From contig NZ_JNIM01000001.1 of NCBI RefSeq assembly GCF_000702505.1, positions 1,736,001 through 1,800,000 on the forward strand: 64,000 nucleotides of DNA, given 5' to 3'. Under the pieces are notes generated by a model. It was given only the letters and a program-made list of their open reading frames with translations, was not told the DNA's origin and searched no databases. Position numbers and translations under genes: made by a program. Positions 38,228 to 46,210 of this stretch are shown one piece after another. The stretch is from Thermogemmatispora carboxidivorans (lineage in GTDB: Bacteria > Chloroflexota > Ktedonobacteria > Ktedonobacterales > Ktedonobacteraceae). Positions within the stretch are counted from its first letter, which is position 1, and each line of letters starts with the position of its first letter.

Positions 38228-39324
38228 AAGAAGAGAGCGTCGCTGCTGTTCGTGCATGGCTGCGCGAGCAGGGACTCGATGCCTGTTTGATTACGCAGCC
38301 GTACAATCGCTCATATCTCAGCGGCTGGCTGGAGAGTGACCCCGAGGCGGCCTGGCTACTCATCGCTCAGGAGCTGTGTCTACTCATTACGACCGCCCTC
38401 TGCCGTGAGGTGGCAGAGAAGGAGGCGGCGGGCTGTCAAGTGCTGGTGCCGGAGCGGCGCGACTTTGCCGAAGCGGTCGCGGCTCAGGCGCGTCAGTATG
38501 GTTGGCAGCGCCTTGGCTTCGAAGCGGGGGCCCTCAGCTACAGCTCTTATGCCCGACTCTGTCGAGCTGGGGAGGGGTGCTACAGCTTGCAGCCACTGGA
38601 GAGCACGATCGTCGACCGTCTCCGTCAGGTCAAATCTGCGCAGGAGCTTGAACGGCTGCGGAAGGCTGCGGCGATCACTGATGAGACCTTTGCCCATCTG
38701 CGCAGCTGGCTGCGTCCCGGGCTAACCGAGCGAGAAGTACAATGGGAGATTATTCGGACCATGATCGCCTTGGGGGCGGATGGGCCAGCCTTTGAGCCGA
38801 TCGTGGCTGCTGGTCCTCATGGTTCTATGCCCCATGCGCGGGCCAGCGAGCGCCCTATCGAGGCCGGTGAGCTGATTACGATCGATATGGGGGCGCGCTA
38901 CCAGGGCTATTGTGCCGATATGACGCGCACCGTCTGTCTGGGGGAACCGCGCGAGGAGCGGATGCGTACCCTCTACCAGGCCGTGCTAGAGGCCATGCGT
39001 ACCTGTGAGCAGGGTCTGCGGGCGGGCCTCGCCGGACGTCAGGCCGACGCCCTGGCGCGCAATGTGCTGGCGCGCTATGGCCTCGCTGACTACTACATCC
39101 ACAGTACCGGTCACGGCGTTGGCCTGGAGGTCCACGAAGATCCCTTGTTATCTCAGCGGGCGCCCGAGGAGGCCCTCTTACCTGCTGGGGCTGTGGTGAC
39201 CGTAGAACCGGGGGTCTATATCCCAGGCTGGAGCGGCTTGCGCATTGAGGATAGTGTGCTGGTGTTGGAAGATGGGGCGGAGGTGCTGACGCACTCACCG
39301 CTCGATCTGATCATTCCGCAATAG
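38224..39324 (+). CDS. M24 family Xaa-Pro peptidase
   Basis: This 366-residue cytoplasmic metallopeptidase removes residues ahead of proline, or splits Xaa-Pro dipeptides. The N-terminal creatinase-like domain is followed by the pita-bread catalytic domain. Metal ligands are seen in [18 protein letters not shown] (two Asp), [12 protein letters not shown] (His), VEPGVYIPG (Glu) and [10 protein letters not shown] (Glu). It begins with ATGA overlapping the aroQ stop and ends 13 bases before efp. An M24 peptidase beside efp is a common bacterial arrangement. Aminopeptidase versus dipeptidase specificity is undecided. Confidence 0.92.
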   Translation: MKEESVAAVRAWLREQGLDACLITQPYNRSYLSGWLESDPEAAWLLIAQELCLLITTALCREVAEKEAAGCQVLVPERRDFAEAVAAQARQYGWQRLGFEAGALSYSSYARLCRAGEGCYSLQPLESTIVDRLRQVKSAQELERLRKAAAITDETFAHLRSWLRPGLTEREVQWEIIRTMIALGADGPAFEPIVAAGPHGSMPHARASERPIEAGELITIDMGARYQGYCADMTRTVCLGEPREERMRTLYQAVLEAMRTCEQGLRAGLAGRQADALARNVLARYGLADYYIHSTGHGVGLEVHEDPLLSQRAPEEALLPAGAVVTVEPGVYIPGWSGLRIEDSVLVLEDGAEVLTHSPLDLIIPQ

Positions 39325-39337
39325 GGAGTGTGTGGCG

Positions 39338-39895
39338 ATGATTTCGACTGGCGACCTAAAAAAGGGCCTTTCTATAGAGCTAGATGGACAGCTCTATACC
39401 ATTCTCGACTGGCAGCATATTAAACTTGGCCGCGGTGGTGCCACAGTTCGTCTCAAGCTGCGCAATCTGCGCACGGGCGCCATCGTTGAGCGAACCTTTG
39501 ACGCCGGCGAGAAATTCAGGCGCGTCTTCCTGGATCGGGTGCATGTGATGTACCAGTACCGGGATGGCGATCAGTACCATTTTATGGATACGACCACCTA
39601 TGAGGATATTGTCCTGACTGAGGATCAGCTTGGCGATGCCCAGCTCTATCTGACCGATAATATGGAGCTGGATATCATCATGTACGAAGGCCAGCCGATC
39701 TCGGTGGAGCTGCCTGAAAAAGTCGTGCTCCGGGTCACCTATACGGAGCCGGGCGTCAAGGGCGATACCGCGACTGGTGGGTCGAAGCCTGCTACGACAG
39801 AGACGGGTCTGGTGGTGCAGGTGCCGCTCTTTGTCAACATTGGGGACCTGATCCGCATCAATACCACCACGGGTGAGTACGTTGAGCGCGCATAG
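39338..39895 (+). CDS. efp: Elongation factor P
   Basis: EF-P rescues ribosomes stalled at polyproline. The 185-residue protein has the three-domain layout: MISTGDLKKGLSIELDG start, loop IKLGRGGATVRLKLRN, and the OB domains ending in GDLIRINTTTGEYVERA. The loop tip that carries the modified Lys in many species is Arg here (GRGG), and the preceding Pro is Leu. Lysylation by EpmA is therefore impossible; modification of the Arg or none at all is likely. The ATG at 39338 has AGGGAG 9 bases upstream; a GTG at 39332 is too close to it. Confidence 0.94.
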   Translation: MISTGDLKKGLSIELDGQLYTILDWQHIKLGRGGATVRLKLRNLRTGAIVERTFDAGEKFRRVFLDRVHVMYQYRDGDQYHFMDTTTYEDIVLTEDQLGDAQLYLTDNMELDIIMYEGQPISVELPEKVVLRVTYTEPGVKGDTATGGSKPATTETGLVVQVPLFVNIGDLIRINTTTGEYVERA

Positions 39896-39923
39896 CCTAC
39901 CAGCGCAGAGGAGGACCAGAACG

Positions 39924-40451
39924 ATGGAGACCAAGGGATCGCGCCGGGGGGGCAACCGCTCTGCTCTGGAAAACGGTTCCTATAGTAGTGAAGAGCTAAC
40001 AGTTGAGCAGATTAAGCGTCTGGTGCAGCTGCTCGACTCGAGCGATGTGAGCGAGCTAGAGCTACGCGCGCCGACAGCGGGCCTGCGCCTGGCGCTGCGC
40101 AAGGCCCGCCTCAGCAGCGCCGATGGACTGGCGACTGCAGAACTGATTGATGAAGTGGAGGTGGCGGCAGAGGAGCAGCCGGCGACTGCCGCCGAGACTC
40201 GCCACACGATTGTCTCTCCCTGGGTCGGGATCTTCCACCGCTGGGCCAGGCCCAAGGAGCAGCGTCCCGCCGTCCAGGTGGGTGATCAGGTGAAGGTAGG
40301 CCAGCTGGTGGCCACCGTCGAGGCGCTCAATGTCATCAATGAGGTCGAGTCGCCAGTAGCGGGCCGCGTCGCTGAGATCCTGGTAGAAGAAGGGCAGCCA
40401 GTTGAGTATGGCCAGCCGCTGATGGTGATCGATAGCGCTGGCGAAGCCTAG
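39924..40451 (+). CDS. accB: AccB-like biotinyl-domain protein lacking the biotin lysine
   Basis: The 175-residue protein has the layout of the acetyl-CoA carboxylase biotin carrier: an N-terminal helical segment (about 20-55), a linker and a C-terminal biotinyl domain (about 95-172) with the family end VEEGQPVEYGQPLMVI. The biotin site, normally EAMK, reads EALN: codon AAT at 40329-40331 encodes Asn136. It therefore cannot be biotinylated in the usual way. Its place right after efp matches the classic efp-accB order, but no accC follows. It may be a regulatory or structural carrier-like subunit similar to plant BADC proteins (inference), or a degenerate gene whose job is done by another carrier. 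Confidence 0.85.
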   Translation: METKGSRRGGNRSALENGSYSSEELTVEQIKRLVQLLDSSDVSELELRAPTAGLRLALRKARLSSADGLATAELIDEVEVAAEEQPATAAETRHTIVSPWVGIFHRWARPKEQRPAVQVGDQVKVGQLVATVEALNVINEVESPVAGRVAEILVEEGQPVEYGQPLMVIDSAGEA

Positions 40452-40477
40452 TCAGGGCGAGGATCAGGAGGGCGCTG

Positions 40478-41692
40478 ATGCTGGCGACACTCAACGAGCC
40501 GCCGCTGACGGTCTCCGAGGCGGTTCATTACCTGAAGAAATTGCTGGAGCAGGATGAGCTGCTGCACAGTCTCTGGGTGCAGGGAGAAATCTCTGATTAT
40601 AAGGTTCATCTTGCTTCAGGCCACTGCTATTTCACCTTGAAAGACGAAACTGCCCAGCTGTTGTGCGTCTTTTTCAAGCATGCTCGCCAGCGGGCTGGTT
40701 TGCCTGAGCTGCGCAATGGCATGGCAGTGTTGGCCGCCGGCTATGTCTCGTTCTATGAGCAGCATGGTCGACTACAACTCTATGTCGAGTATGTCGAGCC
40801 TCTAGGCGAGGGCGCTCTCTATCGCCGCTTTGAGCAACTCAAGGAGCGGCTGGCTGCCGAGGGTCTCTTTGCCGAGGCGCGCAAGCGTCCGCTCCCTTCA
40901 GCGCCAGCAGTAATTGGTGTAGTGACCTCGCTGCAAGCGGCAGCCCTCCGCGACATGCTGCGCGTGCTCCGCACACGCTATCCGCTGGCGGAGGTCCTGA
41001 TCGCGCCGGCTCTGGTCCAGGGAGAGGAGGCGCCAGCTTCGATCGCCGCCGCTCTTGATCTCTTGAATGAGCATGGAGAAGCGGAAGTGATCATTGTAGC
41101 GCGGGGCGGCGGCTCGCGTGAAGAGCTGTGGGCCTTCAACGACGAGCTGGTGGCGCGTGCCATCGCTCGCTCACGCATTCCCGTCATTAGCGGCGTCGGC
41201 CATGAAACCGATGTGACCATCGCTGACCTGGTGGCCGACTATCGGGCTTCAACGCCGACTGCCGCTGCGACCATCGCTGTGCCCGACGTGGCTCGTTGGC
41301 GCCAGGACTTGCTTGAGTGGCAGCAGCGCTTGCAGGGGTCTATGCTAACGTATCTGGCCGAGCAGCGTGAGCGCTTGTTGCGTCTGGAGCGCGACCTCCG
41401 GCGCGCTAGCCCTCGCGGCCAATTGGATCAACGACGCCAGCAGCTGGATGACCTGAGTGAGCGCTTGCTTGTCAGCATGCAGACGCTGCTCACGCTGCAA
41501 CGCGAACGCCTCCGCGGAATCACCCGTCATCTGGAAACGCTCTCTCCGCTGGAGACGCTCGCGCGGGGCTATGCCATTGTGCGACGCGCCGAAGACCAGG
41601 CCCTGGTGACCGCTGTCGAGCAGGTCCATCCGGGAGATCGCCTGCTGCTCCAGCTCGCAAATGGCTCCGTGACCGTTCAGGTGCTCCCCTAA
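40478..41692 (+). CDS. xseA: Exodeoxyribonuclease VII large subunit
   Basis: XseA is the catalytic subunit of ExoVII, which degrades single-stranded DNA in repair. The 404-residue protein has the N-terminal OB fold (LWVQGEISDYKVHLASGHCYF), the catalytic core (GVVTSLQAAALRDML, IIVARGGGSREELWAFNDE, ISGVGHETDVTIADLVAD) and a long coiled-coil C-terminal part rich in Arg/Leu/Gln. AGGAGG lies before the ATG. It follows the accB-like gene by 26 bases; xseB comes after a 189-base gap that holds an 8-base inverted repeat (CTTGAGGG 41720, CCCTCAAG 41766). Confidence 0.95.
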   Translation: MLATLNEPPLTVSEAVHYLKKLLEQDELLHSLWVQGEISDYKVHLASGHCYFTLKDETAQLLCVFFKHARQRAGLPELRNGMAVLAAGYVSFYEQHGRLQLYVEYVEPLGEGALYRRFEQLKERLAAEGLFAEARKRPLPSAPAVIGVVTSLQAAALRDMLRVLRTRYPLAEVLIAPALVQGEEAPASIAAALDLLNEHGEAEVIIVARGGGSREELWAFNDELVARAIARSRIPVISGVGHETDVTIADLVADYRASTPTAAATIAVPDVARWRQDLLEWQQRLQGSMLTYLAEQRERLLRLERDLRRASPRGQLDQRRQQLDDLSERLLVSMQTLLTLQRERLRGITRHLETLSPLETLARGYAIVRRAEDQALVTAVEQVHPGDRLLLQLANGSVTVQVLP

Positions 41693-41881
41693 GTGAGTCG
41701 TCCCTGCCGCATGACCTGACTTGAGGGGATCTGCGTTCCCTTGCTGCTCTCTCTGGCTATCAGCTCCCTCAAGGTCAACGGCCTGCATGCAGTCAGTGGC
41801 CAACGTTTCGATGCTGTTCGCTTGGCTGGTAACGAGACTGATTCTGTCTTCGTCATTGGTTTTCCTTGGAGAACTGGCAAA

Positions 41882-42139
41882 ATGGTATCCACAATGGACG
41901 AGTTGACTTTTGAAGAGGCATTTCAACAGCTAGAGGAGGCAGTGCTCACTCTGCAAAATGGACAACTTCCTCTAGCAAAAGCTATTGAGCAGTTCGAGCT
42001 TGGTATGCGTCTGGTGCATTACTGCGACGACCTCTTACAGCGAGCGGAGCTGCGCGTCCGACAGCTGACGGTAGATGGCGAGGGTCTGCCGGTGGCGCAG
42101 CCGCTGGAGCTGAGCCAGCTCTCGGGCGAGATCGAGTAG
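41882..42139 (+). CDS. xseB: Exodeoxyribonuclease VII small subunit
   Basis: This 85-residue helical protein binds the coiled coil of XseA in several copies. The typical FEEAFQQLEEAVLTLQNG and FELGMRLVHYCDDLL motifs are visible. The ATG at 41882 has GGAG 10 bases upstream; the ATG at 41894 is the alternative. A longer frame upstream has no ribosome binding site. Confidence 0.92.
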   Translation: MVSTMDELTFEEAFQQLEEAVLTLQNGQLPLAKAIEQFELGMRLVHYCDDLLQRAELRVRQLTVDGEGLPVAQPLELSQLSGEIE

Positions 42140-42169
42140 AAGGCAAGGCGCGAATAGTTGCAGGTGTCG

Positions 42170-42607
42170 ATGGCATCGTTGCTAGAGAATCGTGCCTTGT
42201 TGGCAGCCTTACTGGCCTGGGCCCTGGCCCAGGTGAGCAAGACCCTCATCGAGGTTGTTACCCAGCGGCGACTGAACCTGCGCCGGCTAGTCTCAGCGGG
42301 AGGAATGCCCAGTGCCCACTCAGCCCTGGTCATGGGACTGGCAACGGCAGTAGGCCGTCTGGCGGGCCTCTCCTCGACCAGTTTCGCCATCAGTATTGTG
42401 CTGGCAGGCGTCGTCATGTACGATGCGGCGGGCGTAAGGCGTGCTGTCAGTATCCAGGCCCGGATGTTGAATCAGATGCTGGAGGAAGCCTTTAAGGGCC
42501 ATCCCATTGGAGAGCAGCGTCTGCGTGAACTGATTGGCCATACCCCTGTACAGGTTCTGGTGGGGGGACTGTTGGGTATTGCAATCGGCCTGCTCATGAC
42601 GGCCTGA
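42170..42607 (+). CDS. Divergent PAP2 family (DUF212) membrane protein
   Basis: The 145-residue integral membrane protein has three or four hydrophobic segments and the DUF212 signature GGMPSAHSALVMGL plus YDAAGVRRA. These resemble the phosphatase motifs of PAP2-type phosphatidic acid/undecaprenyl-pyrophosphate phosphatases, but in a shortened form. Phosphatase activity is suggested by family, not shown. The ATG at 42170 follows AGGTG; TTG at 42158 and GTG at 42164 are alternatives. It lies 30 bases after xseB and may share its transcript. Confidence 0.85.
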   Translation: MASLLENRALLAALLAWALAQVSKTLIEVVTQRRLNLRRLVSAGGMPSAHSALVMGLATAVGRLAGLSSTSFAISIVLAGVVMYDAAGVRRAVSIQARMLNQMLEEAFKGHPIGEQRLRELIGHTPVQVLVGGLLGIAIGLLMTA

Positions 42608-42698
42608 GCGCGCTGTCGGTTGCTCCGACAGCGTCTGCTCTTCCCTGAAGAAGTGCGGGCGGCAGCTCAAGAGATGGTATCCCGAGAGGAGCGCAGTC

Positions 42699-43319
42699 AT
42701 GGAGCACACGAGTGAGAAGGGCATCTTTATTCACCCGACGGCGGAGGTCTCGCCGGAGGCGCAGATCGGCGCGGGAACGCGCATCTGGGGCCTGGCCCAG
42801 GTGCGTGAAGGGGCCGTGATTGGTGAAGAGTGCATTCTAGGGCGAGGGGTCTATATTGATGCGCGGGTACGGATCGGGGCGCGGGTCAAGATTCAAAACT
42901 ATGTTTCGGTCTTTGAGGGCGTGACCATCGAGGACGGGGTCTTTGTTGGCCCGCACGTCTGCTTTACAAACGACCTGCTACCGCGAGCGATCACGCCCGA
43001 TGGGCGTCTGAAGGGAGTCCAGGACTGGCAGGTCACGCCCACGGTGGTACGTTCTGGGGCTTCGCTGGGGGCGCGGACGGTGGTAGTCTGTGGGGTAACC
43101 ATTGGTGAGTTTGCCCTTGTGGGCGCTGGTTCTGTGGTCACGCACGATGTGCCTCCTCATGCTCTGGTATACGGTAATCCGGCGCGCCAGCATGGCTATG
43201 TCTGTCACTGTGCCCGGCGCCTGAGCGAGCTGCGCGAAGAGGGGGGGCAGCTTGTTGGCTGGTGTTCGGCCTGCCAGCGCCTTTGCCTGCTGCCTGCTCA
43301 CTCCGAAGGGTGGAGGTGA
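42699..43319 (+). CDS. Hexapeptide-repeat acyltransferase (WbpD/FdtC-like) with Cys-rich tail
   Basis: The 206-residue left-handed beta-helix protein (repeats such as IGAGTRIWG, VIGEECILG and IGARVKIQNYV) matches sugar N-acetyltransferases of the WbpD/WlbB/FdtC type, which acetylate amino sugars for surface polysaccharides. PHVCFTNDLLPR and GNPARQHGYVC are typical family motifs. The C-terminal 40 residues hold a C-x-C and a C-x2-C-x3-C arrangement (VCHCARR, WCSACQRLC) that may bind zinc. GAGAGGAG lies before the ATG. No other sugar-nucleotide genes are adjacent. Confidence 0.85.
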   Translation: MEHTSEKGIFIHPTAEVSPEAQIGAGTRIWGLAQVREGAVIGEECILGRGVYIDARVRIGARVKIQNYVSVFEGVTIEDGVFVGPHVCFTNDLLPRAITPDGRLKGVQDWQVTPTVVRSGASLGARTVVVCGVTIGEFALVGAGSVVTHDVPPHALVYGNPARQHGYVCHCARRLSELREEGGQLVGWCSACQRLCLLPAHSEGWR

Positions 43320-43392
43320 ACAGGGAGAGGCAACGGGGTAGTGCGCTGCGCTTCCCTGCTCACCCCGCACGGTCAAGTGGCAGCCGTGGACG

Positions 43393-44700
43393 TCACGGCG
43401 CCGGGGGAAGGGGGGGATAGTAGTGGGGGTCCTGGCTAAAGTCGAAGACCTCATAGAGGTCACCGATCTGGGCCAACCCGTCGCGTGGCGGGGCTGGCGG
43501 TCCCGCGCTTCGCCCGGCGGCGGCGTCGTTATGAGTGGCTGGCGTCTCGCTGTCAAATTGATGGTTGAGGCTCGCCAGGGCTGGCAGCCCAAAGGTACGC
43601 TCAATGAATTTGAGGACGGAGCTGTGTTCGTAGAGCTGGCCGGCGACATGGCCGCGCTTAACCCAGGGCGAGATGATCAGGGTGGGCACGCGCATACCGA
43701 GACCATAGGCGTCCAGCTGTGGCGGCGCGATGTGGTCGAAGTAGCCGCCGTTCTCGTCGTAGGTCAGAATGAAGGCCGCCTGGCTCCAGTAGCGCGAAGC
43801 AATGAGCGCGTTGATGATTTCTGCGACCTTTTTCTCCCCAGTGCGCACATTGCTGGGGGGGTGCTCGCTGACCTCGCCGCTGGTAATGAGAAAGGCCACG
43901 TGGGGAAGGGTCCCGTCGGCCAGGGCCTGGTAATAATCGTCTTCGCTGCCATAGAGCCGCGCATCCTTGATCCAGCGTTTGAAGTAGGCCAGGCCGTTGA
44001 AGCCGTTGGGACTGCCGATGTGCTGTCGGCTGTGGCTGTTGAGATTATAGCTTTGCCAGCTAATGCCGTGCTGGTCAAGCAGGTCGGCGATGGTTAGCCA
44101 GTCAAGCGAGCCTGGCCCTGGCCGGTTGTTCGTGATGCCGCCGCAGGTACCGCTCCAGAGAGCGAGACGATTCGGCAGGGTTGGCCCAAGCTGGTAACAG
44201 AAGTAGTTGCCGCAGAGGGTGAAGGCATCGGCCAGGGCGTAATAGTAAGGCAGGTCGCTCCGTGTGTAGTAGCCGAGAGCTTCGAGGCCATCTGTGGTGA
44301 CAAAGCCGTCCATCTTGCCACCGTTCCATTCGGCGTGGAGGGCCTGCCAGCTGTGGGGAATGTCGCGGTTGGTGTAGCTGCTGAAGTGGTAGGGCTTGAC
44401 GGCTGGCTTACCGGCTCCGCCCGGCTGGCTGTAGTTGGCCGGTACGGCGAAGCGCCCAGCCCGCTCATAGTAGCCAAAATAGGTATCAAAAGAGCGGTTT
44501 TCCTGGCAGAGAATGAGAATATGTTTGAGCGGGTTCTCTGTCGGCGCAGGAGCCGGCGCACTGGCCGCGGCTCGTCCGGTGGCGGTCAGCGCGACCCTTC
44601 CCAGACCCGCGCTGGCGCTCAGACCCAGGGTCAAGGCCCCAAGCCGCTTGAGAGCGCGGCGCCTGCTCTGGCGGTGGAGAAATTGCTGTGAAAAGTTCAT
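43393..44700 (-). CDS. Tat-exported phosphoesterase (phospholipase C/acid phosphatase family)
   Basis: The 435-residue protein begins with a long signal sequence carrying SRRRALKRLGALTLGLSASAG, a twin-arginine-like motif, so it is probably folded before export. The mature part is the PF04185 phosphoesterase fold: ILILCQENRSFDTYFG holds the catalytic Asn/Asp region, and YDENGGYFDHIAPP and PTLIISPWVKRGHV hold metal ligands. Family members hydrolyse phospholipids or other phosphomonoesters. AAAGGAGG lies 5 bases before the ATG. It is monocistronic with its own promoter. The actual substrate is unknown. Confidence 0.88.
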   Translation of the reverse strand: MNFSQQFLHRQSRRRALKRLGALTLGLSASAGLGRVALTATGRAAASAPAPAPTENPLKHILILCQENRSFDTYFGYYERAGRFAVPANYSQPGGAGKPAVKPYHFSSYTNRDIPHSWQALHAEWNGGKMDGFVTTDGLEALGYYTRSDLPYYYALADAFTLCGNYFCYQLGPTLPNRLALWSGTCGGITNNRPGPGSLDWLTIADLLDQHGISWQSYNLNSHSRQHIGSPNGFNGLAYFKRWIKDARLYGSEDDYYQALADGTLPHVAFLITSGEVSEHPPSNVRTGEKKVAEIINALIASRYWSQAAFILTYDENGGYFDHIAPPQLDAYGLGMRVPTLIISPWVKRGHVAGQLYEHSSVLKFIERTFGLPALASLNHQFDSETPATHNDAAAGRSAGPPAPPRDGLAQIGDLYEVFDFSQDPHYYPPLPPAP

Positions 44701-44736
44701 GTAGCCTCCTTTGCTCTACTAAACCATCCTGTTGTT

Positions 44737-44765
44737 ATTATAGCGGTATGAGTAGCAAAAGTGAA
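44737..44765 (-). promoter_or_regulatory. Promoter of the phosphoesterase gene
   Basis: On the minus strand TTCACT (44760-44765) and a perfect TATAAT (44737-44742) are 17 bases apart, about 40 bases before the start codon. Confidence 0.5.
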
Positions 44766-44832
44766 CGCAATGTCTATGAATATAGAGGGAGAAAGGTGGG
44801 AAGTGGTACCGACGGGCAAAAGCGCGCATAGC

Positions 44833-44861
44833 TTGACCAGTAGTCCAGTATACGTTAGAAT
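44833..44861 (+). promoter_or_regulatory. Strong plus-strand promoter far upstream of the DUF4388 gene
   Basis: TTGACC (44833-44838) and TAGAAT (44856-44861) are 17 bases apart. The next gene starts at 45234, so the transcript would carry about 365 untranslated bases or a small RNA. No supported ORF lies between. Confidence 0.55.
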
Positions 44862-45233
44862 AGGTCTGGCACTCAGCGACCTTGCGCTGACGGAGCCATC
44901 GCCCAGAGTGGGGGCGGGCCTGTTGCGCTGGCGAGCTATCTTATGGCCGCGCATGTTTGGCTGTAGCTAATCCCGACGAAGCCTGGCGGCTCTGGAGCTG
45001 GCCCATCCTGTTGAGCTGACAGACAGGCGGGATTGCTGGACTGCGCTAGGAAGGGAAAGTGCTGGAGTGGAGGGGAGGAGGGTCAGATGGGCGAGCGAGA
45101 AGGGGGGCGAGGAGTGGGAGGAGTGGGTGAGTAACCCGCACGTGGCACTGTCTCACGGTCACGGGAGACAGCACCCGAACACTGATGATGGCCTGTCCAT
45201 CGTTAGGGCAGTTTCGGAGAACGGCGTTGTACA

Positions 45234-46073
45234 ATGTCTTCCAATGCACAGTGGCAGGGTTCGCTAGCTGACCTGCCCAGTATTATTAGCAGTATTAAGC
45301 GCCTGCGTGCCTTTGGGCGGCTGACCGTGCGGAACAATACGCGCCTGGGGCTGGCTCATCTCTATTTCCGGAATGGCCGATTGGTGCATGTGATTGGAAC
45401 GCGGGGCGCAGTCGATGCTGTGCTGGCAGATTTACAGAGCTGGACACGCGCGACGCTGCGTTTTGAGCGAGGCGTGACGGTCCAGAATGAGAATGTGACG
45501 CCGGCCCATGAGCAGCGTTTTGAGCGCTGGCTCTCGCATCTGCAGGCTCGCTATAGCTCTGGGGCGGCGTCGCGCTCAGGGCCGGCTCCGTCCGTGTCGC
45601 CGTCGCCGCCTCCTGCAGCCCAGCCACGTCCACAGATTGTGGAGGGCCAGGTGGTGGCTCGTACCAAGGTCAATCAGCTGATCTCGCCCTGGGAGTGGCA
45701 ATTGCTGGTTGAGGCCACCAGGCGGGTCTCCCTGGCCGTGGCCCAGCTGGTCGGGCCGAAGGAGGCCATGAACGTTCTGCGCGACATCATCGATGATTGT
45801 TCCGCCGCTTTCCCGGCCTTCTCTGGTCTGAGAATCTCCCCCAACGGCTACCTTTATGTGATGGATAAGTCCCACCTTGACCGGATGCCGCGTGAAGACT
45901 TGCTCGAGGGGTTCTCTGCTCTCATTGCCATCTGTCAGTATTTCTGCTCTCCCATTGTCGGCGAGGTGGAGGCTCATAAGCTGATTATTCGTGCTTTGGG
46001 GGACATCGCTCCGGCTCTCGTCAGCCTGGGGGTCTTTCAGGTCGACAATCGCCTGCTTCTGAATGGGGGCTGA
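45234..46073 (+). CDS. DUF4388 (PATAN) domain protein
   Basis: The 279-residue protein has an N-terminal DUF4388-like domain (about 5-105: SLADLPSIISSIKRLRAFGRLTV, HLYFRNGRLVHVIG), a Ser/Pro-rich linker (about 108-140) and a C-terminal helical domain with no recognised family that ends VFQVDNRLLLNGG. DUF4388 proteins are typically linked to small GTPases and response regulators in gliding, polarity or gene-control systems. The ATG at 45234 has only a distant GGAG. It could work with the MglA-like GTPase at 13686-14270 (inference). A second, shorter DUF4388 protein is encoded at 55738-56550. Confidence 0.75.
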   Translation: MSSNAQWQGSLADLPSIISSIKRLRAFGRLTVRNNTRLGLAHLYFRNGRLVHVIGTRGAVDAVLADLQSWTRATLRFERGVTVQNENVTPAHEQRFERWLSHLQARYSSGAASRSGPAPSVSPSPPPAAQPRPQIVEGQVVARTKVNQLISPWEWQLLVEATRRVSLAVAQLVGPKEAMNVLRDIIDDCSAAFPAFSGLRISPNGYLYVMDKSHLDRMPREDLLEGFSALIAICQYFCSPIVGEVEAHKLIIRALGDIAPALVSLGVFQVDNRLLLNGG

Positions 46074-46090
46074 GTCTGGTAGGTGGAGGT

Positions 46091-46122
46091 GCGAGCGAGC
46101 GAGCCAGCCAGCCAGCCAGCCA
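46091..46122 (+). repeat. Tetranucleotide microsatellite
   Basis: GAGC units change into CAGC units for about eight copies in the gap between convergent genes. It is short and probably prone to slippage. Confidence 0.6.
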
Positions 46123-46210
46123 CGCCCCAGCAGGCCAGCTCACCTCGGCTCGGACTGGCGGCGTGGTCTGGTGCTGGTCTCTTGTTTTCTTTCTTCCTCT
46201 TGCCTCTTGC

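Noticed and set aside
45067..45267. Small plus-strand ORF in the gap before the DUF4388 gene
   Set aside because: Start and composition are unconvincing and its end overlaps the gene; noncoding leader is the simpler view.
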